The notes under the pieces are model-generated. The model saw only the letters and a program-made list of their open reading frames with translations. It made no database searches and had not been told where the DNA came from. A stretch of DNA of 64,000 nucleotides from Citrobacter europaeus. Lineage in GTDB: Bacteria > Pseudomonadota > Gammaproteobacteria > Enterobacterales > Enterobacteriaceae. Positions 34,645-44,321 of this stretch are shown here, in pieces. The stretch is from the NCBI GenBank assembly GCA_020099315.1, contig CP083650.1, forward strand, positions 3,720,001 through 3,784,000, given 5' to 3'. The position numbers and the translations under genes are program-made. The stretch's first letter is position 1. Every line of letters begins with the position of its first letter.

Positions 34645-35802
34645 ATGAACAGAAAATGCTTACTGTTGATACCATTATTCTTTAGTAGCGCCATCATCAC
34701 CGCCTGCGATAATAAACCTGCAGTAAAAACCACCGCCATGGCACCCGAGGTCGGCGTTGTTACCTTAGCGCCCTCCTCAGTGAATATTAAAAGTGAACTT
34801 CCGGGCCGCGCAGTTTCATTTGAGATCGCCGAAATTCGCCCTCAGGTTGGGGGGATCATCATAAAGCGCAACTTTATTGAAGGAGATAAAGTCAGCAAAG
34901 GAGAGTCACTGTATCAAATTGATCCTGCCCCGCTGCAGGCGCGACTGGATTCAGCCAAAGGTGCGCTGGCTAAGGCAATGGCGACGGCCAATAACATACG
35001 TCTGACATTAAATCGGCAGTCAGCGTTAATAAAATCCAATTACGTCAGCCGCCAGGACTACGACACGACGCGCTCACAGCTTAATGAAGCACAGGCCAAT
35101 GTCGCCGTTGCTAAAGCGGAGCTTGAGCAAGCCACTATCAACCTGCGCTATGCCAATGTCACCTCGCCAATTGAGGGCATCAGCGGTAAATCCTCCGTGA
35201 CCGTGGGTGCCCTGGTCACTGCCAATCAGGAAAATGCGCTGGTCACCGTTCAACGGTTGGATCCGATTTATGTTGATTTAACCCAGTCAGTACAAGACTT
35301 TCTTCGCCTGAAAGAAGAGAAAGCCAACGGCCAAATCGCCCAACAACAAGGCAAAATTCCGGTTGAACTGATGCTGGAAAACGGCAAGCCCTATCGCCAT
35401 ACCGGTACGCTTGAGTTTTCCGATCCCGCCGTTGATGAGACCACCGGTTCGGTGACCCTGCGCGCCGTATTTCCCAATCCTGAGGGTGAAATTTTACCCG
35501 GCATGTACGTCACGGCGCTGCTGGACGAAGGCAGTCAGCAGAACGTGTTGATGGTTCCCCAGCAAGGGATTACGCATAACGAACAAGGAAAAGCCACCGC
35601 GCTAATCCTTGACCCGGAAAACGTGGTGCAACTGCGTGAAATAAACGCCGTGAAGGCCGTTGGCAATCAATGGCTAGTGACCGCGGGATTAGGCCCTGGC
35701 GATCGGGTCATTGTGTCCGGACTACAAAGGATTCGTCCGGGAATCAAAGCCCGGGTCCTCCATTCAAAACTGAACACACCTGACGCGGTAACTGAACAGT
35801 AA
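34645..35802 (+). CDS. mdtE: MdtE, periplasmic adaptor (membrane fusion) lipoprotein of the MdtEF-TolC pump
   Basis: Taken from ATG 34645 (MNRKCLLLIPLFF, 385 aa, E. coli length). The lipobox ends ITAC, with Cys21 lipidated. It has the adaptor fold: lipoyl half-motifs (AEIRPQVGGIIIKRNFIEGDKVSKGESLYQID and SPIEGISGKSSVTVGALV), a coiled-coil hairpin (residues ~100-160) and a C-terminal beta barrel (PGMYVTALL). It links the inner-membrane pump MdtF to TolC. It overlaps mdtF closely (28 bp apart), one operon. E. coli MdtEF is induced by EvgAS via YdeO-GadE and in anaerobiosis; here the regulator genes lie nearby. Confidence 0.95.
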   Translation: MNRKCLLLIPLFFSSAIITACDNKPAVKTTAMAPEVGVVTLAPSSVNIKSELPGRAVSFEIAEIRPQVGGIIIKRNFIEGDKVSKGESLYQIDPAPLQARLDSAKGALAKAMATANNIRLTLNRQSALIKSNYVSRQDYDTTRSQLNEAQANVAVAKAELEQATINLRYANVTSPIEGISGKSSVTVGALVTANQENALVTVQRLDPIYVDLTQSVQDFLRLKEEKANGQIAQQQGKIPVELMLENGKPYRHTGTLEFSDPAVDETTGSVTLRAVFPNPEGEILPGMYVTALLDEGSQQNVLMVPQQGITHNEQGKATALILDPENVVQLREINAVKAVGNQWLVTAGLGPGDRVIVSGLQRIRPGIKARVLHSKLNTPDAVTEQ

Positions 35803-35830
35803 TATTTCAGGCATTAAGGACACTTTCTTC

Positions 35831-38800
35831 ATGGCCAACTTTTTTATTGAGCGCCCGGTTTTCGCCTGGGTACTCGCCATTATCATGATGTTTACGGGCG
35901 GTATCGCGATAATGAACCTGCCTGTCGCCCAGTACCCACAAATTGCTCCCCCGACCATCACCATCAGCGCCGCTTACCCAGGGGCAGACGCAAAGACCGT
36001 TGAAGACTCCGTGACGCAAGTGATTGAACAGAATATGAATGGTCTTGATGGCCTGATGTATATGTCATCCACCAGCGATGCGGCAGGTAATGCCTCGATT
36101 ATCCTGACCTTCAAAACGGGTACGTCACCCGATATTGCGCAGGTTCAGGTACAGAATAAATTACAACTGGCGATGCCTTCCCTGCCGCAGGAGGTACAGC
36201 AGCAAGGGATAAGCGTTGATAAATCCAGCAGCAACATCTTAATGGTCGCCGGCTTTATCTCTGATAATAACAGTCTCAGCCAATATGATATTGCCGACTA
36301 TGTGGCTTCAAATATTAAAGACCCGCTAAGCCGCACTGCCGGGGTGGGAAGCGTACAGTTGTTTGGTTCGCAATACGCCATGCGCATCTGGTTGGATCCG
36401 CAAAAGCTCGACAAGTATAACCTCACCCCGCAAGATGTTATTACCCAACTCAAAGTTCAGAACAATCAGATATCCGGCGGGCAACTGGGGGGCATGCCTC
36501 AGTCAGCCGATCAGCAGCTAAATGCGTCGATCATCGTCCAGACGCGCCTGCAAACTACCGATGAATTTGGCCAGATCTTCCTCAAAGTCCAGCAAGATGG
36601 CTCCCAGGTTCTGCTGCGCGATGTCGCACGCATTGAACTGGGTGCGGAAAATTATGCCACGGTTGCACGTTACAACGGCAAACCCGCCGCCGGGATTGCG
36701 ATTAAACTTGCCGCTGGCGCCAATGCCCTGGAAACGTCCCAGGCGGTCAAACAAGAGCTGAACAGATTATCGGCCTGGTTTCCGCCCAGTATGAAAACCG
36801 TTTATCCCTATGACACCACGCCGTTTATCGAGATTTCGATTCAGGGCGTTTTTCATACATTGATCGAGGCAATCATTCTGGTATTCCTCGTCATGTACCT
36901 GTTTTTGCAGAGTTTCCGTGCAACGCTTATCCCCACAATCGCCGTTCCGGTAGTTATCCTCGGCACCTTTGCAATACTCGACGTCGCCGGTTTTTCGATT
37001 AATACACTCACGATGTTTGGCATGGTGCTGGCGATAGGGTTGTTAGTCGATGATGCTATCGTGGTGGTTGAGAACGTAGAACGCATTATTGCCGAAGAAC
37101 ATTTGTCACCAAAAGCGGCGACGCATAAAGCGATGGGCCAGCTCCAGAGAGCGCTGATCGGTATTGCCGTTGTGTTATCCGCTGTATTTATGCCGATGGC
37201 ATTTATGAGCGGGGCGACGGGGGAGATTTTCCGCCAGTTTTCTATCACCTTAATCTCCTCGATGCTGCTGTCGGTGTTTGTGGCGATGAGCCTGACGCCT
37301 GCACTTTGTGCCATGCTGTTGAAATCCCATGAGGGAGAAAAAGTAAACACACATTTTCTGTTTACCCGTTTCAATCACTTCATGGAGAAATGTACTCAGC
37401 ACTACACGGACAGCACCCGTAAACTTCTCCGTTGCACGGGCCGTTACATGGTCGTGTATTTAGTGATTGGCGCGGGCATGATCGTGCTGTTTTCACGCAC
37501 CCCGACCTCCTTTCTGCCTGAAGAAGATCAGGGGGTATTCATGACCACGGCGCAATTACCTTCCGGCTCAACGATGGTGAACACCAGCAAAGTGCTCGGA
37601 GAAATAACGGATTACTATCTGACGAAAGAACAGAAAAACGTCGCTTCGGTTTTCACCGTCGGCGGATTTGGCTTCAGCGGTCAGGGGCAAAACAACGGTC
37701 TGGCGTTTATCAGCCTGAAGCCCTGGTCAGAACGCGTTGGCGAGGAAAACTCGGTTACCGCCATTATTCGACGGGCGATGATGGCCTTAAGCACCATTAA
37801 TAACGCCGTTGTTTATCCGTTTAATTTACCCGCAGTCGCGGAACTGGGGACCGCTTCAGGCTTTGATATGGAGCTGCTGGATAACGGTAACCTTGGGCAT
37901 GAAAAAATGATGCAGGCCCGAAACGAGCTTCTGGCGCTGGCCAGCCAGTCGTCAGGAGAGGTTGACGGGGTGCGTCCGAACGGTCTGGAAGATACGCCGA
38001 TGTTCCGCATTCACGTCAACGCCAGGAAGGCAGAAGCCATGGGCGTTGCGTTATCGGATATCAATCAGACCATCTCCACCGCGTTTGGTAGTCGCTATGT
38101 CAATGACTTCCTGAACCAGGGGCGCGTTAAAAAAGTGTATGTACAGGCCGATACGCCGTTTCGTATGTTGCCGGACAATATCAATCACTGGTACGTACGT
38201 AATGCCTCTGGCGCAATGACGCCGCTTTCCGCTTACTCATCCACCGAGTGGACCTACGGCTCCCCCCGCCTTGAACGCTACAATGGTCAGCCTGCAATGG
38301 AAATTCTCGGCCAGCCGGTCGAAGGAAAAAGCAGCGGCGATGCAATGAAATTTATGGCGTCGCTGATTAATAAACTGCCCGCAGGCGTTGGCTATGCCTG
38401 GACAGGTCTGTCTTATCAGGAAGCACTGTCCACAAACCAGGCGCCAATGCTGTACGGCATTTCGCTGATCGTCGTGTTTCTGGCGCTGGCGGCGCTGTAT
38501 GAAAGCTGGTCGATACCCTTCTCGGTGATGCTGGTTGTGCCAATCGGGGTGGTCGGCGCTTTGCTGGCTACCGATCTACGCGGTCTGAGCAATGATGTTT
38601 ACTTCCAGGTCGGGCTACTCACCACCATGGGGCTGTCGGCTAAAAACGCCATTCTGATCGTCGAGTTCGCCGTCGAGATTATGCAAAACGAAGGAAAAGC
38701 ACCGCTTGAAGCCGCGGTGGAGGCCGCGCAAATGCGCTTACGTCCTATTTTAATGACCTCACTGGCTTTCATCCTGGGGGTTATTCCATTGGCAATAAGC

Positions 38801-38947
38801 GACGGCGCAGGCTCTGGCGCGCAAAATGCCGTCGGTACGGGGGTTATCGGTGGGATGTTGGCCGCAACCGTGCTGGCTATCTATTTTGTCCCGCTATTCT
38901 TTGTTCTCGTTGAAAACATGCTGGCGCGATTTAAAGCCCGACGCTGA
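35831..38947 (+). CDS. mdtF: MdtF, RND-family multidrug efflux transporter
   Basis: The 1,038-residue protein closely resembles E. coli MdtF (1,037 aa). It keeps the family's features: MANFFIERPVFAWVLAI at the start, helix 4 with GMVLAIGLLVDDAIVVVENVERI (proton-relay Asp pair), and LRPILMTSLAFILGVIPL in helix 11. No frameshift. It uses proton motive force to expel drugs, bile and toxic metabolites through TolC with MdtE. A very strong terminator follows at 38954. Confidence 0.97.
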   Translation: MANFFIERPVFAWVLAIIMMFTGGIAIMNLPVAQYPQIAPPTITISAAYPGADAKTVEDSVTQVIEQNMNGLDGLMYMSSTSDAAGNASIILTFKTGTSPDIAQVQVQNKLQLAMPSLPQEVQQQGISVDKSSSNILMVAGFISDNNSLSQYDIADYVASNIKDPLSRTAGVGSVQLFGSQYAMRIWLDPQKLDKYNLTPQDVITQLKVQNNQISGGQLGGMPQSADQQLNASIIVQTRLQTTDEFGQIFLKVQQDGSQVLLRDVARIELGAENYATVARYNGKPAAGIAIKLAAGANALETSQAVKQELNRLSAWFPPSMKTVYPYDTTPFIEISIQGVFHTLIEAIILVFLVMYLFLQSFRATLIPTIAVPVVILGTFAILDVAGFSINTLTMFGMVLAIGLLVDDAIVVVENVERIIAEEHLSPKAATHKAMGQLQRALIGIAVVLSAVFMPMAFMSGATGEIFRQFSITLISSMLLSVFVAMSLTPALCAMLLKSHEGEKVNTHFLFTRFNHFMEKCTQHYTDSTRKLLRCTGRYMVVYLVIGAGMIVLFSRTPTSFLPEEDQGVFMTTAQLPSGSTMVNTSKVLGEITDYYLTKEQKNVASVFTVGGFGFSGQGQNNGLAFISLKPWSERVGEENSVTAIIRRAMMALSTINNAVVYPFNLPAVAELGTASGFDMELLDNGNLGHEKMMQARNELLALASQSSGEVDGVRPNGLEDTPMFRIHVNARKAEAMGVALSDINQTISTAFGSRYVNDFLNQGRVKKVYVQADTPFRMLPDNINHWYVRNASGAMTPLSAYSSTEWTYGSPRLERYNGQPAMEILGQPVEGKSSGDAMKFMASLINKLPAGVGYAWTGLSYQEALSTNQAPMLYGISLIVVFLALAALYESWSIPFSVMLVVPIGVVGALLATDLRGLSNDVYFQVGLLTTMGLSAKNAILIVEFAVEIMQNEGKAPLEAAVEAAQMRLRPILMTSLAFILGVIPLAISDGAGSGAQNAVGTGVIGGMLAATVLAIYFVPLFFVLVENMLARFKARR

Positions 38948-38953
38948 CTCGTT

Positions 38954-38988
38954 GTCCTATCCCTGGGATCTTATCCCAGGGATAGGAC
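38954..38988 (+). terminator. Strong terminator of mdtEF
   Basis: A 16-bp perfect stem (GTCCTATCCCTGGGAT, 38954-38969, and ATCCCAGGGATAGGAC, 38973-38988) with a 3-nt loop, followed by TTTGTTTG. Confidence 0.95.
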
Positions 38989-39019
38989 TTTGTTTGTCAG
39001 ATCTACGGTCATTAGCGGG

Positions 39020-39055
39020 CCTTGCTATCCAGCGAGTTTCTCGTGGCTAGCAAGG
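39020..39055. repeat. Second long hairpin downstream of mdtF
   Basis: CCTTGCTA (39020-39027) pairs with TAGCAAGG (39048-39055). An inner CGAG/CTCG arm and CCA/TGG pairs enclose loop TTT, with one bulge. It lies between the mdtF terminator and hdeB. It may be a back-up terminator for hdeDB on the other strand or a small remnant element. Confidence 0.6.
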
Positions 39056-39149
39056 TAAACATTACACGGGTATTTTCTTGTAGGGGAACAACTGGGGTAG
39101 GTACAGAGGTTGTCAATTCTAACTAATGCCAGGCTATCAAAACGGTTAA

Positions 39150-39473
39150 TTAATAGTCCAGACCGGAACCTTTCAGATTTACAGCCAGTTCACCCAGTTT
39201 TGTATTCGGATGCTGATGACACATTTTAACCATTTTCGGTACAGCTTCCGTTTCCACCTGATGCAGTGGAACATAATCATCACCTTTAAAGTCCGAATTT
39301 TTATTAACAATCACAAAGGCAATTGCCGTCTTGTATTGCTGACTCATATCAACGAATTCTTTACAGGTCATATCCTGTGGCGCAGCTTCCGTTGCCTGCG
39401 TAGCAAAAGCACGGCTCATCGGCGCCATAACAGAAGTCATAAGAATAACTGCAGAAACAACCAATTTAATATT
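39150..39473 (-). CDS. hdeB: HdeB-like periplasmic acid-stress chaperone
   Basis: HdeB-type chaperones keep periplasmic proteins soluble at low pH. The start is GTG 39473 (read as MNIKLVVSAVILM), 107 aa, with a GGAG ribosome site. The longer reading with extra residues at the front lacks support. A signal peptide ends around SRAFA. The mature part keeps the family pattern DMTCKEFVDM and CHQHPNTKLGELA, with two cysteines for the fold-holding disulfide. E. coli HdeB has 108 aa. It is transcribed after hdeD, 23 bp apart. No hdeA is seen in the window. Confidence 0.82.
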   Translation of the reverse strand, partial: NIKLVVSAVILMTSVMAPMSRAFATQATEAAPQDMTCKEFVDMSQQYKTAIAFVIVNKNSDFKGDDYVPLHQVETEAVPKMVKMCHQHPNTKLGELAVNLKGSGLDY

Positions 39474-39496
39474 CACAATGCACTCCAGAGGTAGCA

Positions 39497-40093
39497 TTAA
39501 TTTTTATCGGCGAGTTTATCAGTTTCTACCAACGTCGTATTTCTACGCAGACTGATAAAAGCTAAAGAACTAAAGATCATCTCAACGCCAATAAATATTG
39601 AGGTAAACACATATGACCTGTCGGGATCCATATTCAGCCACACGGCTGCAATGAGCAGATCAAAAATACCAATGAAAATATTCCATCCATAACCCGGACT
39701 GCGGAACATTTTGACACCGGAAGCAACACGAAAAATACCGCCAAGAATAAACAGGCAGCAAAAAACCATTGCCAATGAATTCATGCCTATCACAGGATTC
39801 TCGAGGAAACAGTATCCCAGCAGTAACCACGCGATAGCAAAAAAGGCATAGGTAAATTTGGCTTTCAACTGCTTTTTACCAGAGCTAAACAAGCTATAGA
39901 TAGAATAGAAACCACACACCAGAAACATAAAACCTGTTGTGTAGCTTAAGTAAACACCCGCAGCGATTGGATAGATTAAGCAGCAGATGCCACAAACCAA
40001 CAACAGCACCGCCATGATTGTGGCGTGTCTCTTATAATGAGTTAGTGTTTTTTCATTAAACGCTTTCAGGCTACGCTGATTAAAAACAAACAT
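39497..40093 (-). CDS. hdeD: HdeD-like inner-membrane acid-stress protein
   Basis: The 198-residue product is a polytopic membrane protein with six predicted helices, beginning MFVFNQRSLKAFNEKTL and containing GVYLSYTTGFMFLVCGFYSIYSLF, close to HdeD as I know it (DUF308 family). HdeD takes part in acid resistance at high cell density in E. coli, mechanism unknown. First gene of the minus-strand hdeD-hdeB unit, opposite to yfdX across a 280-bp regulatory region. Confidence 0.85.
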   Translation of the reverse strand: MFVFNQRSLKAFNEKTLTHYKRHATIMAVLLLVCGICCLIYPIAAGVYLSYTTGFMFLVCGFYSIYSLFSSGKKQLKAKFTYAFFAIAWLLLGYCFLENPVIGMNSLAMVFCCLFILGGIFRVASGVKMFRSPGYGWNIFIGIFDLLIAAVWLNMDPDRSYVFTSIFIGVEMIFSSLAFISLRRNTTLVETDKLADKN

Positions 40094-40373
40094 ACATCCT
40101 CCGTTACATAGAAACGCAATGTAACCTGCTAATTAAAGAATAATTCTCACTTAATACATATTACTTACAATGAAATGATAAGACTTTCACTCAGCGTTCG
40201 TATATAAGATAAAAGGAATGCCGTTATCCGTATAATCCTACACGCGTCAGACGTCTGACACCTGTAGGATTAAACGCTCATTATTCTGTCCTGGCTCTGA
40301 TTCCACTCTTTTAATTTATTTAATATGCTTATTTCGTTTGGTGACATATGCCAACTTTATTCAGGAGAAAGTA
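40094..40373. promoter_or_regulatory. Divergent hdeD-yfdX control region
   Basis: A long nested palindrome (40235-40270) lies in the middle. CAGGAGAAAG at 40361 is the yfdX ribosome site. CTTAATACATATTACTTACAATG (40149-40171) is A/T-rich hdeD promoter DNA. Confidence 0.5.
40235..40270. promoter_or_regulatory. Nested 36-bp palindrome, split EvgA-type box
   Basis: ATCCTACA (40235-40242) and TGTAGGAT (40263-40270) are the two halves of an EvgA-type site, as in the box upstream of evgA (45175-45192), but separated by 20 bp rather than 2. The spacer is itself palindromic (GTCAGACGTCTGAC, 40246-40259). E. coli yfdX is a direct EvgA target, which fits the location. The wide spacing is odd; the spacer could be an insertion or belong to another regulator. 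Confidence 0.5.
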
Positions 40374-41000
40374 ATGAAAAAGATTATTCTTGCGGGTTTG
40401 CTTGCAACCATGATGGGTTCAGCTCCGGTACTGGCAGCGACCACTACCACTCCGGCACAAACCGCTACAGCCAATGTACAAAAAGAAGCTGCCGATATTA
40501 TGCAGGTCGCGGTGCAAGGTGCAAATGCGATGCGTGATATTCAGCTTGCTCGTCTGGCCCTGTTTCATGGACAGCCTGACAGTGCTAAAAAATTAACCGA
40601 CGATGCCGCTTCCCTGCTGGCAGGTGACAGCCACGACTGGGCGAAATTTGTAAAAACTGCGCCTAAAGCCAAAATGATTGACGATCAGTACGTGATTATT
40701 AACGCGACTGTCGCGCTGTCAGAAGACTACATTGCCACTCCAGCCAAAGAATCCGCTATCAATACAGCGAATGGTAAAATGGCCAAAGGCGACTGGAAAG
40801 GTGCGGTGGATACCTTACAGCTGGCGGGTATCAACGTACTTCAGACTCAATACCTGATGCCTTTAAATCAGACTCGTAAAGCCGTTGCCAGCGCACAAAA
40901 ACTGCTGTCTTCTGGTAAATACTACGAGGCAAACCTTGTGTTAAAGGGTGCTGAAGAAGGCATTGTTATCGATAGCGAGATGCTGGGCGCAGGCCAGTAA
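40374..41000 (+). CDS. yfdX: YfdX-family periplasmic protein
   Basis: Start ATG 40374 (MKKIILAGLLATMMGS), 208 aa, with a signal peptide ending near VLAA. The mature part shows the YfdX core: ADIMQVAVQGANAMRDIQLARLALFHGQPDSAKKLTDDA, DQYVIINATVALSEDYIATP, NVLQTQYLMPLNQTRKAV and SSGKYYEANLVLKGAEEGI. YfdX is a periplasmic protein directly controlled by EvgA and implicated in acid survival; its biochemical role is not established. Here it faces the evgSA operon and shares a control region with hdeD. It is not followed by the yfdWUVE genes. Confidence 0.92.
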   Translation: MKKIILAGLLATMMGSAPVLAATTTTPAQTATANVQKEAADIMQVAVQGANAMRDIQLARLALFHGQPDSAKKLTDDAASLLAGDSHDWAKFVKTAPKAKMIDDQYVIINATVALSEDYIATPAKESAINTANGKMAKGDWKGAVDTLQLAGINVLQTQYLMPLNQTRKAVASAQKLLSSGKYYEANLVLKGAEEGIVIDSEMLGAGQ

Positions 41001-41029
41001 TACTCAGCACTACGGAGTGTTGAACCAGG

Positions 41030-41075
41030 ACTTTCTCTCCCGATCGGGCAGCTACGGCTACCCGATCGGGGGGGT
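41030..41075. terminator. Terminator between convergent yfdX and evgS
   Basis: CCCGATCGGG (41039-41048) and a second copy (41061-41070) enclose a 12-nt arm, so a long stem forms on either strand. A weaker hairpin AGCACT/AGTGTT precedes it. Confidence 0.6.
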
Positions 41076-44000
41076 TAATGGCTAATCAGACTGTCGATCT
41101 CAATCTCAATTTCCCGCATGACCGCAACAATCTTCTGTAATGCTTCCTGGCGTACAGCCAAAGGAAGACAGTCATGTCGCATAGATTCAAAAGGTTCACA
41201 CAGCGTCTGAAGAGCAGTAATACCCAGAATTTGCGCCGAACCATGTAACCGGTGAAGAGCCCGCAAAAACAGCTGAGGTTCATCTTGCAAAACGGCTTTT
41301 CCGGCCGCCTGTAAATCGCTGAGCGTTGCCTCGCGAAATGTTTCGAGTATCTCATTCATTAATGCACGATCGCCGCCGGTATTTTCCGTCAGAACATTGA
41401 ATTTCAGATGTCGGATCGAACAAGGAGACGAATAACCGGTTTCGATTTTGCTCAGTTCATGCGTCAGCGTCTTAATCGACACGGGCTTAAACAAACACAA
41501 ATTCATCCCATTTTGCAGACACCGATCGCGTGACTGCGGGAGCGCGCTGGCCGTTAGCCCCCATATTTGTAAATGAGGCTGCTGACGACGCAATGAAGCC
41601 GCGAGATCAAACCCGTCCTTCTTCGGCATATTCACATCGGTTATCAACAGGTCGTATGATTTTTTAACCAGTTTGGCTTCGGCCTCCTCGCCATCACACG
41701 CTTCATCCACGCTGTAACCAATGGCGTTCAACTGTCGCTTAAGCAGCAGACGATTGGTCGGGTTATCATCTGCTATTAAAATAGACAGGCACGGTAGCGG
41801 CAATAGTGTGCCTGGCGTGTCGCCATCCGGAACAACTGACTGTCGGGCAGTCTCAACCGGCAACGTGATGGTAAACGTGGTTCCTTGCGACGGTACGCTC
41901 ATCAGTTCAAGCGTACCACCCATCAGCGTCACCAGCTCTTTGCAGATAAATAACCCCAGACCGGAACCCGTTTGTTGACGCCCGCTGCGCCCCTGAGCAT
42001 AACGATGAAATAGCCCAGCCTGCTCCTCTTCACTAATCCCACAACCGGTATCGCTAATAGCGATGGTCAGGTTGCCGTGATTCTCCTCGTCAGGCGTCAA
42101 ACGGGCCGTCACGTGAATACTGCCCTGCTCGGTAAACTTCAGCGCATTACCCACCAGATTGGTGAGAATTTGCCGTAAAGCCTGCTGATCGACAAAGACC
42201 CGCTCGTTCGCCGGCAACTGGCTAACGCAGGCAAGCGTAATGCCTTTCTGTCTGGCTAAGGCATCGAAAGAGTGACACTGCAATTCAATGAGCTGCGAGA
42301 GATCCGTCCATTGAGGAACAACCTGGTATTTACCAGACTCAATCTTATCCACGTCCAGAATCTTACCAATCAGCCCAAGTAATGACTGGGCCGTCGCCCC
42401 GGTAAGGGCAATCGCCTCCTTTCGCTGCGCCGGACTGAGTTCTGAACTCGACAGTAATTCCAGAAAACCCACAATCGAGCTTACAGGGGTACGTAATTCA
42501 TGGCTCATGCTCGCAAGAAAACGACTTTTGGCCTTGGTCGCTTCAATTGCTTTGTTCTTTTCGATCTCCAGCTCTTGAGACAATGCTTCTTTAAGATGGA
42601 GTTGCTCTTCCAGCAGACGCTGCGATTGCTTTCTTTTATTGACCTCACGCGAAAGTGAGATCCCCCAGATCAGGCTAATCGCTATCAGCAGCAGCGCAAA
42701 CACCACCAGTTGATAGAACTGTTTGCTATATCGGCTCCAGATATCGACCTGCGTATTGGAAATTTTCGACCACTTCTCCGTCATCTGCAAAATTTCACGT
42801 GGCGGTATGGCCTGCAGCGCTTTATCCATTACGGACTTCAACATGGGCTCGTGAGGAGAGACCGCAAAACTTACCGAGGCACCCGGCATATCAGGAAGCC
42901 TAAAAAAGTGCATATTTTTCTGGTAGTCATGATCGACCATGTACCTTGCCGACAATTCGGTAGCGATTGCCGCGTCAACCTTGCCATCCCTGAGCATAGT
43001 CATCGCGACGCTACCAGTATCGGCATCCACCCAGGTGGCCTTGGGGTAGCGTTGTCTCAGGTCACTTTCCAACACATGTCCAGCGGGCAACGCAATACGG
43101 ATCGGTTTATTCAGTAGCGAGTCGGCCGTTTCCTCGCGGGAAGTGATAATCACAAATGCGACATTCATCAGCGGATCGCTAAAGGTCGAATTACGCTGAT
43201 TTTGATTAGTCAGGGTGATGGTGGGATACATATCCCATTGTTCGCCGCTTATTTTTTTCATCTGTTCACTTTTCGAATCAGCTAAAACGGGTTCAAAATC
43301 AAGCCCCGTTTGCAGATGAATAATATTCAGCAAATCGCCAAGGATACCGCGTAATTCACCACTGCGATCAACAAGCGTATAGGGCGGGTAATCTGGATTG
43401 ATCAAAATACGAATAGTATGTTTTTTCTTCAGCCACGCTTTCTCCCGATCGGTGAATGGAATCGGCGCATTCAGATAGGCCAGGTTGCCGCGGTTCAGCC
43501 AGTTCTGCATGACCTGCATATGAATTTCATTGCTGATTGATGTAATGAAACCATCAAGAATGTTTCTTAATACCGGCTGTTCTTCCTTAACCACAAAATA
43601 ATTATATTGCTCTTGTTTATCAAAGTAGTGCGTAATAACCAGTGATTGTGAAAAATATCGGGAGATACAATGACTGCTGGTGATATTGTTACCAATGTAA
43701 TATTGGCTATCACCATTCACAACCGACGCCATGGCCTGATATTCGTCATCGTAAAATGAGACTTTAGCATCAGGAAAAGCATCCTGGATAACATCAAGGA
43801 AAGGACAATCACGCACACACGCGACGCTAACCTGATGGTCCGTGGTCAGCGGCAGCATGGTGTTTTTTAGCGAGGTCACAAGCGTCGGCCACGTTGTCAG
43901 CAATGCAGAAGTGCGCAATAAATTCCCGCCGACATCCTGGCGCCTTGAAAGCTGGGTTATCAGCGTATCGACATCGTTACTGGCGAGCGCGGCCAGTGCT

Positions 44001-44317
44001 TCTTGCTCATTATCATACTGCTTTATAACAATTTTTAGATTGAGATTCTTTTGCATTAGCGCAAGATAATCCGCATTGACTCCCCGGTAATATTCCCCAC
44101 TATTTTGGTAAACAATGGGGGAGACTTCCGGTAACCAGGTGCCAACAACCAAGGTTTTTTTATGCGCTAACCAGTTCGTTTCTTCCCTGTTCAGACTGAT
44201 ATTTTGTACAGAGGTACTATAGTTACTTTTCAGCTCAACTTGCCGGGCAGAGCTTACATCCGTAGACACCCCGATGGTAAATATGACCATCAAAAAAATA
44301 AACAAGCGTTCCAGCAT
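41075..44317 (-). CDS. evgS: EvgS-type hybrid sensor kinase without a PAS domain
   Basis: A 1,080-residue inner-membrane phosphorelay sensor. After a signal segment, two Venus-flytrap domains (residues ~45-520) lie in the periplasm. A membrane helix (about 530-552, FYQLVVFALLLIAISLIW) leads in only ~50 residues to the H-box SHELRTPVSSIVGF with His606, then HATPase (NALKFTE, GLGLFICK), REC with Asp894 (LLITDVNMPKKDG) and Hpt with His1025 (LHRLHGSAQ). E. coli EvgS is about 1,197 aa with a PAS domain between helix and H-box. That domain is missing here. Four bp before EvgA on the same operon; it should phosphorylate EvgA. Confidence 0.93.
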   Translation of the reverse strand: MLERLFIFLMVIFTIGVSTDVSSARQVELKSNYSTSVQNISLNREETNWLAHKKTLVVGTWLPEVSPIVYQNSGEYYRGVNADYLALMQKNLNLKIVIKQYDNEQEALAALASNDVDTLITQLSRRQDVGGNLLRTSALLTTWPTLVTSLKNTMLPLTTDHQVSVACVRDCPFLDVIQDAFPDAKVSFYDDEYQAMASVVNGDSQYYIGNNITSSHCISRYFSQSLVITHYFDKQEQYNYFVVKEEQPVLRNILDGFITSISNEIHMQVMQNWLNRGNLAYLNAPIPFTDREKAWLKKKHTIRILINPDYPPYTLVDRSGELRGILGDLLNIIHLQTGLDFEPVLADSKSEQMKKISGEQWDMYPTITLTNQNQRNSTFSDPLMNVAFVIITSREETADSLLNKPIRIALPAGHVLESDLRQRYPKATWVDADTGSVAMTMLRDGKVDAAIATELSARYMVDHDYQKNMHFFRLPDMPGASVSFAVSPHEPMLKSVMDKALQAIPPREILQMTEKWSKISNTQVDIWSRYSKQFYQLVVFALLLIAISLIWGISLSREVNKRKQSQRLLEEQLHLKEALSQELEIEKNKAIEATKAKSRFLASMSHELRTPVSSIVGFLELLSSSELSPAQRKEAIALTGATAQSLLGLIGKILDVDKIESGKYQVVPQWTDLSQLIELQCHSFDALARQKGITLACVSQLPANERVFVDQQALRQILTNLVGNALKFTEQGSIHVTARLTPDEENHGNLTIAISDTGCGISEEEQAGLFHRYAQGRSGRQQTGSGLGLFICKELVTLMGGTLELMSVPSQGTTFTITLPVETARQSVVPDGDTPGTLLPLPCLSILIADDNPTNRLLLKRQLNAIGYSVDEACDGEEAEAKLVKKSYDLLITDVNMPKKDGFDLAASLRRQQPHLQIWGLTASALPQSRDRCLQNGMNLCLFKPVSIKTLTHELSKIETGYSSPCSIRHLKFNVLTENTGGDRALMNEILETFREATLSDLQAAGKAVLQDEPQLFLRALHRLHGSAQILGITALQTLCEPFESMRHDCLPLAVRQEALQKIVAVMREIEIEIDSLISH

Positions 44318-44321
44318 TACT

